Source of the DNA: an uncultured Tropicimonas sp.
GTDB taxonomy: Bacteria; Pseudomonadota; Alphaproteobacteria; Rhodobacterales; Rhodobacteraceae
Direction: 5' to 3'
Length of the DNA: 34,448 nt
NCBI GenBank assembly: GCA_947495685.1
Contig: CANLZY010000044.1
Span: forward strand, 1 to 34,448
The position numbers and the translations under genes are program-made. Within the stretch, counting starts at the first letter, position 1, and each line of letters starts with the position of its first letter. This document shows positions 1 to 8,511 of the stretch, in pieces. The notes beneath the pieces were generated by a model. That model ran no database searches, was not told where the DNA came from, and worked only from the letters and a program-made list of their open reading frames with translations.

Positions 1-76
1 CAGCCACAGGGACGCCTCCCTCTGCCTGACGCAGGACGCCCATAATCTGGGCCTCGTTGAAACGTGATTTCTTCAT
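1..76 (-). CDS. IS3-family transposase OrfA, N-terminal fragment (continues outside the window)
   Basis: Reading leftwards from the ATG at 76-74 gives MKKSRFNEAQIMGVLRQ..., the typical first helix of the IS407/IS51-group OrfA proteins, which are helix-turn-helix proteins that work with OrfB in transposition. Only 25 codons lie in the window, so whether the gene is intact cannot be judged. A GGAG-like site (gaggaga) sits about 6 nt before the ATG. Confidence 0.7.
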   Translation of the reverse strand, partial: MKKSRFNEAQIMGVLRQAEGGVPVA

Positions 77-140
77 AAGAATCTCCTCGATCATCCTGCC
101 GAGAAAATTCTACTTCCGCATCCCCTCACTTTCGGGGGTG
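1..140 (-). mobile_element. IS3-family insertion sequence, end fragment cut by the window edge
   Basis: The minus strand carries the start of an IS3-type OrfA followed, upstream of its ATG, by a non-coding leader with GGAG-type spacing and a GC-rich repeat (cccctcactttcggggg, 122-138) that probably belongs to the terminal inverted repeat. The exact element end is not certain; about 140 is an estimate from the usual leader length in this family. Confidence 0.6.
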
Positions 141-284
141 ATTACCCGGCGTTCCGGTGTCGACCGCCCCCTTCAGATCTCGAATTCGGTCCCTTGCTTT
201 CTGTTCAGCGGTCCGCCGATGAGTCGTTCGAAGCGCCCCCCGGCGTTCGACGCCGTTGATCTTGACGCGGAGCGCTCTTCGACC

Positions 285-385
285 TTCCGGATGTCTGGTT
301 TCTCCCTCGTGAAGGCTTCGATGAACCAGAAATCCTCCGTTGTTCAAATCATCAAATCTGTCCCGAGTAAGCTGATGTCAGACAA
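285..385 (-). repeat. Diverged copy 1 of an IS3-family left end
   Basis: About 100 bp that match 1702-1805 in the same orientation, with shared blocks ttccggatgtct, gatgaacc, gttgttca, tcaaatctgtccc and ctgatgtcagacaa/ctgacatcagacag. The second copy leads into an IS3 OrfA start; in this copy the start codon is lost (gaaacc in place of the ATG region) and no convincing OrfA follows. It is best read as an older remnant of the same element type. Confidence 0.55.
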
Positions 386-610
386 GAATCCGAAATCCTG
401 ATGTCTACGCCCAACGGAACCGTGCCAATTTCAACCGAAACGGACTGGACGTTGGTCATAGAAGGCGAGTGAAGTCGGGTGCCAGACAGGACGCGTCCAA
501 GCCTTCATTCCCACCCAAGGCGGTGACGGCGTGCAGCTCAGCTGGAAATGCTTCAAGACAGCGTTCAAGTCCGATACACGGTGACGATCCGCAACCGCCG
601 GAGAGACTGA

Positions 611-991
611 ATGGCCCGACTTCACAGCTCTATTCCCTTCTGCCCCTCGCGGCGTTTGTCGGCGGCACTGATGCTTGCCATACTGGCGGCAATGCCAGCT
701 GCAGCCGCCAACCTCTGCCTGCGTGTAACGGTGAACGACCAGCCGGCCGGGCAAGAGACCCGACTGCGCCTGACGTCCGAAGGCCAACCGGCGCGCACCA
801 CCCGTTTGGCCTCCGGCACCGCGCGGTTCGACGCTCTCGCACCCGGCGCCTGGAAGCTCTCCCTGCAGCACCCGAAGATGAAGCAATTCCGCACGACACT
901 GCCGCTCGAACCCGCCGCCTTCCTGCTCGATTGTGGCCACGCCGACGAATGGTCCGGATGCATCGTGAGACCGCTGTCTGGAGGCTGCTGA
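611..991 (+). CDS. Small secreted protein of unknown function
   Basis: 126 residues with a convincing Sec signal peptide: a basic start (RLHSSIPFCPSRR) followed by a hydrophobic core and a signal peptidase I site near AAAA-N at residues 31-34. The mature part is about 92 residues, hydrophilic, rich in beta-prone segments (LRVTVNDQPAGQ, GTARFDALAPGAWKLSL), which suggests a small beta-sandwich, and has Cys36, Cys108, Cys117 and Cys126. The start is supported by a GGAGAG ribosome site 5 nt before the ATG. I do not recognise the family. It is flanked by decayed mobile elements, so it may be an isolated survivor of a larger locus. It could also be a remnant, but its signal peptide and ribosome site argue for a real gene. 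Confidence 0.55.
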   Translation: MARLHSSIPFCPSRRLSAALMLAILAAMPAAAANLCLRVTVNDQPAGQETRLRLTSEGQPARTTRLASGTARFDALAPGAWKLSLQHPKMKQFRTTLPLEPAAFLLDCGHADEWSGCIVRPLSGGC

Positions 992-1102
992 GGCGCGACC
1001 ACCACGGTCCAGACGAAACCGGCAACGATGCCGATCACCATGCGCGCGACCGCCACTGGAAGAACTGGGTGCCCATGGGAGTGACACGGCTGTGCCAAGG
1101 GA

Positions 1103-1291
1103 GTGGACGCCTTTCGCCTCGACCACGACCTCTGGGGCGGCGGGCTGAATCGAGCGGAGGTCGTCGCGGCCGGCGCCAACTTGGTGGACAACAGCCTGAT
1201 GTTCGATTTCGGCACCGGCCACCGGCTCACGCTTGTGGGCACCGGCCCGCGTCAGCCTGATGCCTAGATCGACGACATTGTCTTCATCTGA
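1103..1291 (+). pseudogene. C-terminal remnant of an RTX-type calcium-binding secreted protein
   Basis: The frame starting at 1103 reads VDAFRLDHDLWGGGL, then VFDFG-like MFDFGTGHRLTLVG, then an in-frame TAG at 1265-1267, then IDDIVFI and a TGA. The pattern LWGGGL ... DFGxGxRLTLxG ... DDIxFI is the usual extreme C-terminus of alphaproteobacterial RTX/hemolysin-type proteins, which serves as the type I secretion signal. The glycine-rich calcium-binding repeats that should precede it are absent, and an internal stop breaks what is left, so this is a dead fragment. It lies directly downstream of the small secreted protein. Confidence 0.6.
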
Positions 1292-1479
1292 GCGGTTCGC
1301 CAGCACGATATCCACAAAATGACCCGGTAGGTTGGCATGCCTGAACCCGCCTCTTCGAACATCGAGACGCGGGTTCTGTCAGGGCGATGGCGCTTGAAGC
1401 GGATAGGGTTGTCGCCCAACTTCCGGGAATGAGCAGACCGAAAGCGGACGCCCAATGGCTCGGGAACCACCGACAGGTT

Positions 1480-1805
1480 CCCAAAACCTGGCGCGTTGAA
1501 TCGCCCGACAATTGGCGTTTGCCAGTCGCAAGAAATTCCCTTGGCCCCTTGCAATGGGGGCTTTCGGAGTTCCCCTCACGGCGACAGGAACCGAGAGGCT
1601 CGCCTCGCTGCGCAGGCCCGTCCAAACGATGCCGATCTTTTCCTGAGCCGAACAGGTCTGGCAGCGGATGTTCTTGACCAACTGGTCAGCGGCCTTCGTT
1701 GTTCCGGATGTCTTGTTCATCTTCACTCCGTGAAAGCACCGATGAACCGGAAAGACTGCGTTGTTCATGTCCTCAAATCTGTCCCAAGGGCGCTGACATC
1801 AGACA
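1480..1805 (-). mobile_element. Decayed IS3-family element: left end plus frameshifted OrfA
   Basis: On the minus strand the ATG at 1720-1718 opens MNKTSGTTKAADQLVKNIR and then EKIGIVWTGLRSEASLS, matching IS3 OrfA of the type EEKIRIVLAGLRGEESIS. The match then jumps frame to RREGNSESPHCK and EFLATGKRQLSGDSTRQV (usual: CRREGIAES and EFLEAGKRRLAGDTARQ). At least one frameshift and no OrfB mean it is dead. The terminal block at 1792-1805 lies at the ftsH stop codon (see findings). Confidence 0.7.
1702..1805 (-). repeat. Diverged copy 2 of the IS3-family left end
   Basis: Direct-repeat partner of 285-385, about 1.4 kb away in the same orientation. It contains the terminal inverted-repeat block (CTGTCTGATGTCAG on the minus strand) and the leader of the decayed OrfA at 1480-1720. 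Confidence 0.6.
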
Positions 1806-3754
1806 GTGTGCGGGTCACCGTTTCCGTCCTGCTCCGGGTCGTCCAGGGACGTGCAGGTGGCTGGCAGGCATGGCCGGTCGCTGGGTGGCTTCATCGGACG
1901 GACCTTGCCGCCTGCATCGAGGCAGAGGCTGATCTCCTCTGCCTCGAGGACCTCCCGCGCCTCCAGTTCCCGGATCAGGTGGGTCACCGCATCCTCGTTT
2001 TCCATCAGGATCGCCATGGCGCGCCCCTCGGCATCCTTCAGCAGGCTCATCACGGCCAGATCAACCCGCGCGGCAGTGTCGTCGGCATGTTCGCGGGGCT
2101 GCGCAATTGACTGGCCAAGGAACGGATGATCCTCGCTCTGGCGCAAGTCGACCGGGCCGAGCTCCTCGGTCATGCCCCAGCGGGCCACCATCGAGCGTGC
2201 CAGTTCCGTGGCGCGCTTGATATCGTCGTCGGCGCCGGAACTGACGCTGCCGAGGAAGTGCTTCTCGGCTGCGCGTCCCGCCAGCAGGATCGCAAGCTGC
2301 GCGCGCAGGTAACCTTCGGGGAGCGTGTGGTGTTCCTCGCGGCTCAGCATGTGGGTGCCACCGAGGCTGCGGCCGCGGGGAATGATCGTGACCTTGTAGA
2401 GCGGGTCGGCGTCCGGAGTGAAATGGGCCACGGCGGTATGGCCTGCCTCGTGGACGGCCAGGCGGTGACGCTCTTCGGGCTGAATGGCCAGTGTACGAAC
2501 CGTGCCGAGAATGATCTTGTCGCGTGCTTCCTGGAGGTCGTCCGCGGTGATGAAATCCCCGCGTCGCCGTGCCGTCATGATCGCGGCTTCGTTGAGAAGG
2601 TTCTTGAGATCCGCCCCCGAAAATCCGGGCGTTCCGGCAGCAATGTCGTCCAGATCCGCTGTATTGGCCAGCGGCATCTCGCGCGCATGAATATCCAGGA
2701 TGGCTCGGCGCGCCGCCTGGTCCGGCAGGTTCAGCGTCACGTGGCGGTCGAACCGCCCGGGCCGCAGCAATGCCGGGTCCAGCACGTCCGGGCGATTGGT
2801 GGCTGCCAGCACCACCACCGCTTCTCGGCCGGTGAATCCGTCAAGTTCCGCCAGGATCTGGTTGAGCGTCTGTTCGCGCTCGTCATGGCCGCCGCCCAGA
2901 CCGGTGCCCCGCGTCCGGCCGATGCTGTCGAGTTCGTCGATGAAAATGACGGATGGCGCGGCCTGTCGGGCGGCGTCGAACATTGCCCGCACCCGACCGG
3001 CGCCGACGCCGACAAAGACCTCGATGAATTCCGACCCCGATGTGGAAAAGAACGGCACGTCAGCCTCTCCGGCGAGGGCGCGGGCCAAAAGGGTCTTGCC
3101 GGTGCCCGGCGGCCCCATGAGCAGCACGCCACGGGGCACGGTGGCGCCGACCTTCTGGAACCGCTCCGGCTCACGCAGGAACTCCACCAGTTCGGCGACC
3201 TCTTTTTTCGCCTGCTCCTGACCGGCGACATCGGCGAAGGTGGTCCGCGACTGCGATACGGTCGGTTTCGAGAAACGCCCACTGAACATGCTACCGACGC
3301 CGCGCCCGCCCATCCCGCCGATCTGGCCGAGCATCCGCCGCTGCAGCCAGAGGTAGACGCCCAGGATCAGGATCCATGGCAGGAACAGGACAAACAGCGA
3401 GTTGCCGCTGGGCGCGTCTGCCGTGATCTCCACATCCGCCGCTTCGAGCGACTCGAGCAGGCCGGGATCTGGCTGAACCGGCGTTACGGCACGGTATTGC
3501 GTTGCGCCGTCGGTGGTTTCGCCGGCAACGGTGACCGTGATCGCGTGCTCCGCCAGAACCGCCTCGGTGACCGCACCGGATTCGATCAACCGCTTCATTT
3601 CACTATAGGAAACGGTCTCTACGACCGTGTCGGTCCACAGCGAGGAGAAGATCGACAGCAGAACGAAAGCGATCAGCCATGGCACGACCATGGAGTTGCC
3701 CCAAGGAAACTGGGGACCGTTCGAGTGTTCTTCCGGGTCCTTGGGCACGACCAT
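1799..3754 (-). CDS. ftsH: ATP-dependent zinc metalloprotease FtsH (accessory paralogue)
   Basis: 651-residue membrane-anchored AAA+ protease that extracts and degrades damaged membrane and some cytosolic proteins. Order of parts: TM1 about 22-40, a periplasmic domain, TM2 about 119-137, AAA+ domain with Walker A GPPGTGKT (214-221), pore FVG motif, Walker B VIFIDELD (269-276) and arginine-finger region RPGRFDR, then the peptidase domain with zinc motif HEAGH (435-439). All key residues are present. I chose the ATG at 3754 because GGGAG lies 4 nt upstream and the length fits the family; longer readings (ATG at 3784, TTG at 3811) lack support. It is divergent from the Lon-like gene at 4021. Because a housekeeping ftsH normally sits elsewhere, next to hpt/tilS, I infer this is a stress paralogue. 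Its stop codon lies inside an IS3 terminal repeat, so its last residues may not be native. Confidence 0.93.
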   Translation of the reverse strand: MVVPKDPEEHSNGPQFPWGNSMVVPWLIAFVLLSIFSSLWTDTVVETVSYSEMKRLIESGAVTEAVLAEHAITVTVAGETTDGATQYRAVTPVQPDPGLLESLEAADVEITADAPSGNSLFVLFLPWILILGVYLWLQRRMLGQIGGMGGRGVGSMFSGRFSKPTVSQSRTTFADVAGQEQAKKEVAELVEFLREPERFQKVGATVPRGVLLMGPPGTGKTLLARALAGEADVPFFSTSGSEFIEVFVGVGAGRVRAMFDAARQAAPSVIFIDELDSIGRTRGTGLGGGHDEREQTLNQILAELDGFTGREAVVVLAATNRPDVLDPALLRPGRFDRHVTLNLPDQAARRAILDIHAREMPLANTADLDDIAAGTPGFSGADLKNLLNEAAIMTARRRGDFITADDLQEARDKIILGTVRTLAIQPEERHRLAVHEAGHTAVAHFTPDADPLYKVTIIPRGRSLGGTHMLSREEHHTLPEGYLRAQLAILLAGRAAEKHFLGSVSSGADDDIKRATELARSMVARWGMTEELGPVDLRQSEDHPFLGQSIAQPREHADDTAARVDLAVMSLLKDAEGRAMAILMENEDAVTHLIRELEAREVLEAEEISLCLDAGGKVRPMKPPSDRPCLPATCTSLDDPEQDGNGDPHTV

Positions 3755-3930
3755 TCCACTCCCAGAGGCAGGATGGCACGGCATGCGTCCGAAGGCGTTG
3801 ACGCAGGTCAACAGGGAGCAGGCAGAACCGGCGCACCGAGCCCCTGCGTCGGTTCCGGGGGGCGGCGGCCGATCGGAAGGCTTTCGGCCGTGCCCCGACC
3901 GAGGCGGAAATCCGCCCGCAGAACCGGACC

Positions 3931-3944
3931 TTGACCGAAATCAA
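3931..3944. promoter_or_regulatory. FNR/Dnr-type box in the divergent ftsH/Lon promoter region
   Basis: TTGAC-CGAA-ATCAA matches the FNR-family consensus TTGAT-N4-ATCAA at 9 of 10 defined positions. The centre is about 83 bp before the Lon-like start and about 184 bp before the ftsH start. FNR, FnrL and Dnr proteins activate genes at low oxygen or with nitric oxide. The site is a sequence match only. Confidence 0.55.
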
Positions 3945-4020
3945 CGTGCCGCGTCCCGTTCCGGCGCATGTTCGAACCCGTCGAACAGGCAGAGTCTTGG
4001 GGCAATCCGGAGATTAGCCA

Positions 4021-6450
4021 ATGATCGAGATTCCAGCATCGGAAATGGGCAACCGGCACGCCCCGGAAGCTCTCTCCACGGTATTGCGACCCGAAACGGC
4101 CGAAGGTGGCGCCTTGATTGGACAGCGACGCGCCAGCGACGCCATACGGCTGTCGGCGGGTATCGGACATGGGCTGTTCAACCTGTTCGTCTCCGGACCG
4201 TCTGGCAGCGGTCGACACGCGGAAGTCCTGCGGATCCTGAGGCAGCATGCAGAGGATCGGCCTGCGCCCGGAGACTGGGTCTATGTCAACAATTTCGACG
4301 ACCCGCAGAAGCCGCGCGCCCTGAAACTGCCGGCCGGCAAGGCCATCCTGCTCAGGGATTGTATGCAGAAGGTGATCGACGACCTGGCGAGCGAGATCCC
4401 GGCGCTCTTCGAGTCCGAGGACTACCAATCCCAACGGCGGCTGATCGAGGAGGAGGTCGAGCAGACTCACGAGACGGCAATGGCGGAATTCGCCGAACAG
4501 GCCGGGAGCGAGAATATCGCGCTCATGCGGACCCCGATGGGGTACATGCTGACCTCGATCCGGGAAGGTCATCCGCTCAAGACCGAGGACTACAACAAGT
4601 TGCCCGCGGACGAACGGGCTGAGATCGACGAGAAGATCTCCCGGCTGCAGGAACGGCTGGCCGAGATCATGCAGGAGGCGCCAAGGCTCGAGCGGCAGGG
4701 CCGCGAACGAATAGAACAATTGAACGCCACGGTTGCCGAACGCGCGGTGCAGGACCGGTTCGAAGAAGTCACCGAGGAACTCTCTGGGCTCGACGCGGTA
4801 TCCGCGTACCTGGCGGATGTGCGCGCCGACATCGTCGCCAACGCTGAGCTTTTCCTGAAGGATGTGGACGACGAGGACCTGGGGCCGTTTCCAGAAGCCC
4901 TCGGCAAGGCACACGAGGAACCGAAATTCGGCCGCTACTGGGTGAACATCATGGTCTCGCACCAGACGGGCACAGACCGCGGCGCCCCTATCAAACAGGA
5001 GGATCTTCCAACGCTCGACCGGCTGACCGGGCGCATCGAGCACGTTTCCCACATGGGATCATTGGTGACAAACTTCTCCATGATCAAACCTGGCGTCCTG
5101 CACCATGCCAACGGCGGCTACCTTGTTCTGGATGCCAGCCGCATCCTGTCGGAGCCGTTTGCCTGGGATGCACTGAAACGCTGTCTGAAAAACCGCCGCA
5201 TCACGATCACCTCGCTGGCCGAACGCATCAGCCTCGCGTCGACCACGACCCTGGAGCCCGATGCCATTCCGCTTTCGGTGCGGGTGGTGCTCGTCGGCGA
5301 GAGGTGGTTGTACACGCTGCTCGTCATGTTCGACCCCGATTTTTCCGAACTCTTCAAGGTTCAGGCGGATTTCGAGGAGGACGTGGATCGAAACGACGAG
5401 ACCGTGACCGGGATGTCCGCGCTGCTGGCCTGCCAGGCTGCCCGGGAAGAACTGCGCCCGCTTGATCCCGCCGCCCTGGCACGCCTGCTCGACGAGGCGG
5501 TGCGCCTGGCCGAGGATTCCCGAAAGTTCTCGCTCCGGATCGAAGCCCTGACCGAGTTGATGTGCGAGGCCGACCACTATGCCGGCCTGCGTGGCGGCGA
5601 AACGATCGAGGCCACCGACATCGACGCGACCGTGGAGGCAAAGGACAGACGCGCAGCGCGCGTCAGGGATCGCATGCAGGAGGCCATCGCCCGCGGGACG
5701 ATCCTGATCGATACATCCGGCAGCAAGGTCGGGCAGGTCAACGGCCTGTCAGTCTTTGCCCTGGGCGACAGCGTCTTCGGGCGGCCCTCGCGGATCACGG
5801 CGCGGGTGCGCATGGGCACCGGCAAGCTGATCGACATCGAGCGGGAGGTCGAGCTCGGCGGACCGCTGCATTCCAAGGGCGTGATGATCCTGTCTGGTTA
5901 TCTCGCCTCGACCTTCGCACTGGACGTGCCGTTTTCACTCCACGCGAGCCTGGTGTTCGAACAGAGCTATGGCGGAGTCGATGGAGATAGCGCCTCCTCG
6001 GCCGAGCTCTATGCCCTGCTCTCTGCGCTGTCCGGATTGCCGATTGATCAGGGTCTGGCTGTGACCGGCTCCGTCAACCAGGCGGGCGAGGTACAGGCAA
6101 TCGGCGGGGTCAACCACAAGATCGAGGGTTTCTTCGATGTCTGCATGTCAAGGGGGCTGACCGGACGACAGGGCGTGATCATTCCGAAAGCCAATGTCGA
6201 ACACCTGATACTCCGGCCAAAGGTGGTCGAGGCGGTGGAGGCCGGGCAGTTCCGCGTCCTGGCGGTCGGGACGATCGCCGAAGGAATCGAAGCGCTGACA
6301 GGTGTGGCGGCCGGCGCCGGGGACAATGATGGGTCATTTGCGCAAGACAGCGTTTTTGCCCGAGTGGATCAGCGCCTGCGGGCCTTCGCCGACAAGCGGC
6401 GTGATTTCGCCCGTAGAATGCGTCCCGAGAGCGACGGGGGAGCGCCATGA
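4021..6450 (+). CDS. Lon-related ATP-dependent protease (LonB/AAA_32 type)
   Basis: 809 residues. The C-terminal Lon protease domain is complete: catalytic Ser657 in DGDSASS and Lys700 in GGVNHKIEGF, exactly 43 residues apart as in E. coli Lon (679/722). The N-terminal half is of the AAA_32/LonB-like type with a long helical insertion (about 140-280, strongly charged). Its P-loop reads GPSGSGRH (about 59-66), with Arg and His in place of the usual Lys and Thr/Ser, so nucleotide use may be unusual. The family belongs to soluble proteases that remove damaged proteins. A GGAG site stands about 8 nt before the ATG. The 3' end overlaps the next gene by 4 nt (ATGA), implying translational coupling. 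A strong FNR-like box lies upstream. The name Lon alone would be misleading, since the N-domain of classical Lon is missing. Confidence 0.85.
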   Translation: MIEIPASEMGNRHAPEALSTVLRPETAEGGALIGQRRASDAIRLSAGIGHGLFNLFVSGPSGSGRHAEVLRILRQHAEDRPAPGDWVYVNNFDDPQKPRALKLPAGKAILLRDCMQKVIDDLASEIPALFESEDYQSQRRLIEEEVEQTHETAMAEFAEQAGSENIALMRTPMGYMLTSIREGHPLKTEDYNKLPADERAEIDEKISRLQERLAEIMQEAPRLERQGRERIEQLNATVAERAVQDRFEEVTEELSGLDAVSAYLADVRADIVANAELFLKDVDDEDLGPFPEALGKAHEEPKFGRYWVNIMVSHQTGTDRGAPIKQEDLPTLDRLTGRIEHVSHMGSLVTNFSMIKPGVLHHANGGYLVLDASRILSEPFAWDALKRCLKNRRITITSLAERISLASTTTLEPDAIPLSVRVVLVGERWLYTLLVMFDPDFSELFKVQADFEEDVDRNDETVTGMSALLACQAAREELRPLDPAALARLLDEAVRLAEDSRKFSLRIEALTELMCEADHYAGLRGGETIEATDIDATVEAKDRRAARVRDRMQEAIARGTILIDTSGSKVGQVNGLSVFALGDSVFGRPSRITARVRMGTGKLIDIEREVELGGPLHSKGVMILSGYLASTFALDVPFSLHASLVFEQSYGGVDGDSASSAELYALLSALSGLPIDQGLAVTGSVNQAGEVQAIGGVNHKIEGFFDVCMSRGLTGRQGVIIPKANVEHLILRPKVVEAVEAGQFRVLAVGTIAEGIEALTGVAAGAGDNDGSFAQDSVFARVDQRLRAFADKRRDFARRMRPESDGGAP

Positions 6451-7289
6451 CCGCCCACGACCGCAAAAAACGCGTTCTGATTGCGGCCGGGAACTATGCC
6501 GACGCCGCTGCCGCGATCCGTCTGGCCAAGGGGATCGCGCCGGGCTTGATCGCCAAACTTGGCGGCCTGCTCGTTCACGACGAGGCAATTGCAGATGCAA
6601 CCGGGCTCCCGGTCCAGCGCGTTGTGACGTCAGGTGGGATGCTCGTGCAGGCACCGTCGCGCCAGGGCTTCGAAAACCTGATGGAAAGCGATGCCAGGGC
6701 ATTCCGGTCGGGGCTTTCGAATGCCGCGAGCGCTTGCGCCGTTGAATGGGCGTTCGAACGCCGCCGGGGTGACCTGATCGCCGGTGTTTGCCAGGCTGCA
6801 GGCGGCTGGGACCTGCTGATCGTCGGCCACCGGAGCGATCGGCGCATCGGGCCCGTTGTGCGGGTCGATCCGTCACGCAAGCCCGGTGAAGACACTGCCA
6901 CCATCGCGCGTCGGATCGCGGAGCGCCTTGCAGCGAAGGTCTCCGCGATCTCGATGGCGGGGCCGGACAATGTGCCGAATCCCCCCGGCGGCGGGCCGGA
7001 TACGGTGCGCTCCGAACAGGACCTGCTGGCCCGGATCAACCGGATCAATGCAGCACTGGTGATCGTGGACCTTGCAGCAGGCCCGCTGCGGGGACGCGAA
7101 CAACTTCGCCATCTTCTGGAAGCTTCGCGATGCCCGGTGCTCGTGTTGAACGCCGCACGCGCCGAACCGGCCATCGCCCACACGGTGGTCATCCCCCCTC
7201 CCCCGAGCCATCCGGAGCCGCCCTCCGGTGGTGATTTTGGTGAAGGCTCCGGCGAGAATTCCCACCCAAGGAACAATCGGGACGAGTGA
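6447..7289 (+). CDS. Universal-stress-protein-like protein coupled to the Lon-like protease
   Basis: 280 residues, cytosolic, no signal or membrane segment. Two Rossmann-like halves can be seen: RVLIAAGN at 9-16 with GGWDLLIVGHRS near 118-129, and a C-terminal unit with NAALVIVDLAAG and CPVLVLNAA. These strand patterns resemble tandem universal stress protein domains, but the usual ATP-binding G-x2-G-x9-G-S/T motif is not evident, so I hold the family call loosely. The last 35 residues are a low-complexity Pro/Gly/Asn tail (PPPPSHPEPPSGG). Its ATG overlaps the stop of the Lon-like gene, so the two are almost certainly co-transcribed and probably act together, for instance as adaptor or regulator. 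That functional link is inference. Confidence 0.6.
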   Translation: MTAHDRKKRVLIAAGNYADAAAAIRLAKGIAPGLIAKLGGLLVHDEAIADATGLPVQRVVTSGGMLVQAPSRQGFENLMESDARAFRSGLSNAASACAVEWAFERRRGDLIAGVCQAAGGWDLLIVGHRSDRRIGPVVRVDPSRKPGEDTATIARRIAERLAAKVSAISMAGPDNVPNPPGGGPDTVRSEQDLLARINRINAALVIVDLAAGPLRGREQLRHLLEASRCPVLVLNAARAEPAIAHTVVIPPPPSHPEPPSGGDFGEGSGENSHPRNNRDE

Positions 7290-7293
7290 TCGC

Positions 7294-7682
7294 ATGCAGG
7301 GCAGCCTGCAAGGGAGGCACCAGGGATTGAACAGCGTCGATCAAGATTCCACGCGTGTTCTGACCGCCGACAAGCACGTCGTCTCGGAGTCGCCGAGTCT
7401 CGTACCGAAGCACGATAACCCGGTGCGGCTGTATCGCGTGATGGTGCTGGCTCGCCCGTTCGACAACAAGGTCATCGCCCAGCAAACAGCGTGACGGCTC
7501 GGCTTCCAGGCCAACAGCCTCCGACCTCTGGCAGGAAGCGTTCAGTGTCGGTGTGGCCAAGTGCGATACATGACGCGGATGTCTTTCTGTCGTCGTTTTG
7601 CGGGCATGGAGGACAGCTCTGGCGCGGCCTGACGATGGAGGAACTGCTCCTGTTCTTGGGCGGTGACGAACGGGCAATGATT
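7294..7682 (+). pseudogene. Ghost of a TPP-dependent 2-oxoacid dehydrogenase E1 alpha gene
   Basis: From the ATG at 7294 the frame reads to LVPKHDNPVRLYRVMVLARP and FDNKVIAQQTA, then a TGA at 7492-7494, then RLGFQANS; intact E1 alpha proteins have LYRxMVLARxFDEKxxALQRTGRLGTYxS here, so the TGA replaces a glycine codon. Similarity resumes in another frame at about 7555 with DADVFLSSFCGHGGQLWRG and LTMEELLLFLGGDERA (usual: DVLLPTYREHGAQLWRGVTLEELFLYWGGDERG). The TPP-binding GDG motif and everything after it are gone. It directly follows the Usp-like gene, and is unrelated in position to the intact pdhA at 23.9 kb. Confidence 0.7.
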
Positions 7683-8442
7683 TCGCCGGTCCGCGCAACG
7701 AGATACCGGCCCAAATTCCGGTTGCGACGCGACTTCTTCCGGCGGCGGTGGGGCACCTGCCATGTCTATGCGGTGCACCGGCAGTGGGCCGACGCGGCAG
7801 ACCACTGACTTGAGAGCGGAGTGGCGCCGGCGCAATCCATGTCCGAGCACCGACACGTGTCAGTTCCAGTAGATCTTGCAAGGCTTTGTGGAGGCGGGTG
7901 GTGGTTGATCGGCCCATGATCGAGAGCGTCCGCTTGCGTGCGTCAAGCAGGGGCCAGGACCATGAAGAATGCGATGGCAAGCGGTCCGCAGGGCGGCGTC
8001 AGAGCGGTGATACGGGCCGATCTCTTGATGCCGGTGGGCGACTAGGAGCGTTTGCTCCGCAACCCCTCCCTGTTGACGCCAGTGTGATCATTCAGGGGGG
8101 CGGTGCCATGGGCCGCCACACGGTGCCAACGCAGGCGGGCGGCACGCGGATCGCCGGTGTCCCGGAGTTCTTGGCGAATGCCGCGAGGCGATCTGCGCGG
8201 CGGTCAGGTACCAAGACGGCAGCGACGGACAGGCAGGCGGTGTTTTCGCCGGGCAAATCCGCCAAACACGACCGACCTGCTGCAAGCCGCGCGGCAGACC
8301 GGGTGCAGCGCACAATGGACCTGAGGCGCGGCATCGACGACCCTGCCCTGCCCTTTGCTGGCCCAGGCCCAAGACCCGCCCTGCCCCATCAACGCTTCCC
8401 TACCCTTGCCGCCCATTTCGATGGCTGCCCCTAGCCGGGAAC
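7683..8442. other. Non-coding or fully decayed stretch
   Basis: Open frames exist on both strands, but none has a ribosome site, sensible composition or a recognisable motif. A short frame at 7961-8044 (MKNAMASGPQGGVRAVIR...) shows nothing I can assign. The stretch follows the E1 alpha ghost and may hold the rest of a lost dehydrogenase operon, decayed beyond recognition. Confidence 0.4.
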
Positions 8443-8464
8443 GGCGGCGGATTGCCCCGCCGCC
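8443..8464 (-). terminator. Hairpin downstream of hsp20
   Basis: Perfect 8-bp stem GGCGGCGG / CCGCCGCC with a 6-nt loop, 48 nt past the hsp20 stop on the minus strand. No T-run follows, so intrinsic termination is only possible, not certain. Confidence 0.4.
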
Positions 8465-8511
8465 GCACCGCATTGCCCTCGTGTTCGGGCGAGAGCCCTC
8501 GGAACGAGCAT

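Noticed and set aside
431-1315. 294-residue minus-strand open frame
   Set aside because: No ribosome site or motif, and antisense to the signal-peptide protein and the RTX tail.
2126-3934. 602-residue open frame on the plus strand over ftsH
   Set aside because: It is antisense to a perfect FtsH, has no ribosome site and is a by-product of high GC.
7886-8434. 182-residue open frame before hsp20
   Set aside because: Low-information Arg/Ala/Pro-rich product, no start signal, no family.
8443-8464. Strong intrinsic terminator for hsp20
   Set aside because: The hairpin is perfect but no T-run follows, so it is listed only with low confidence.
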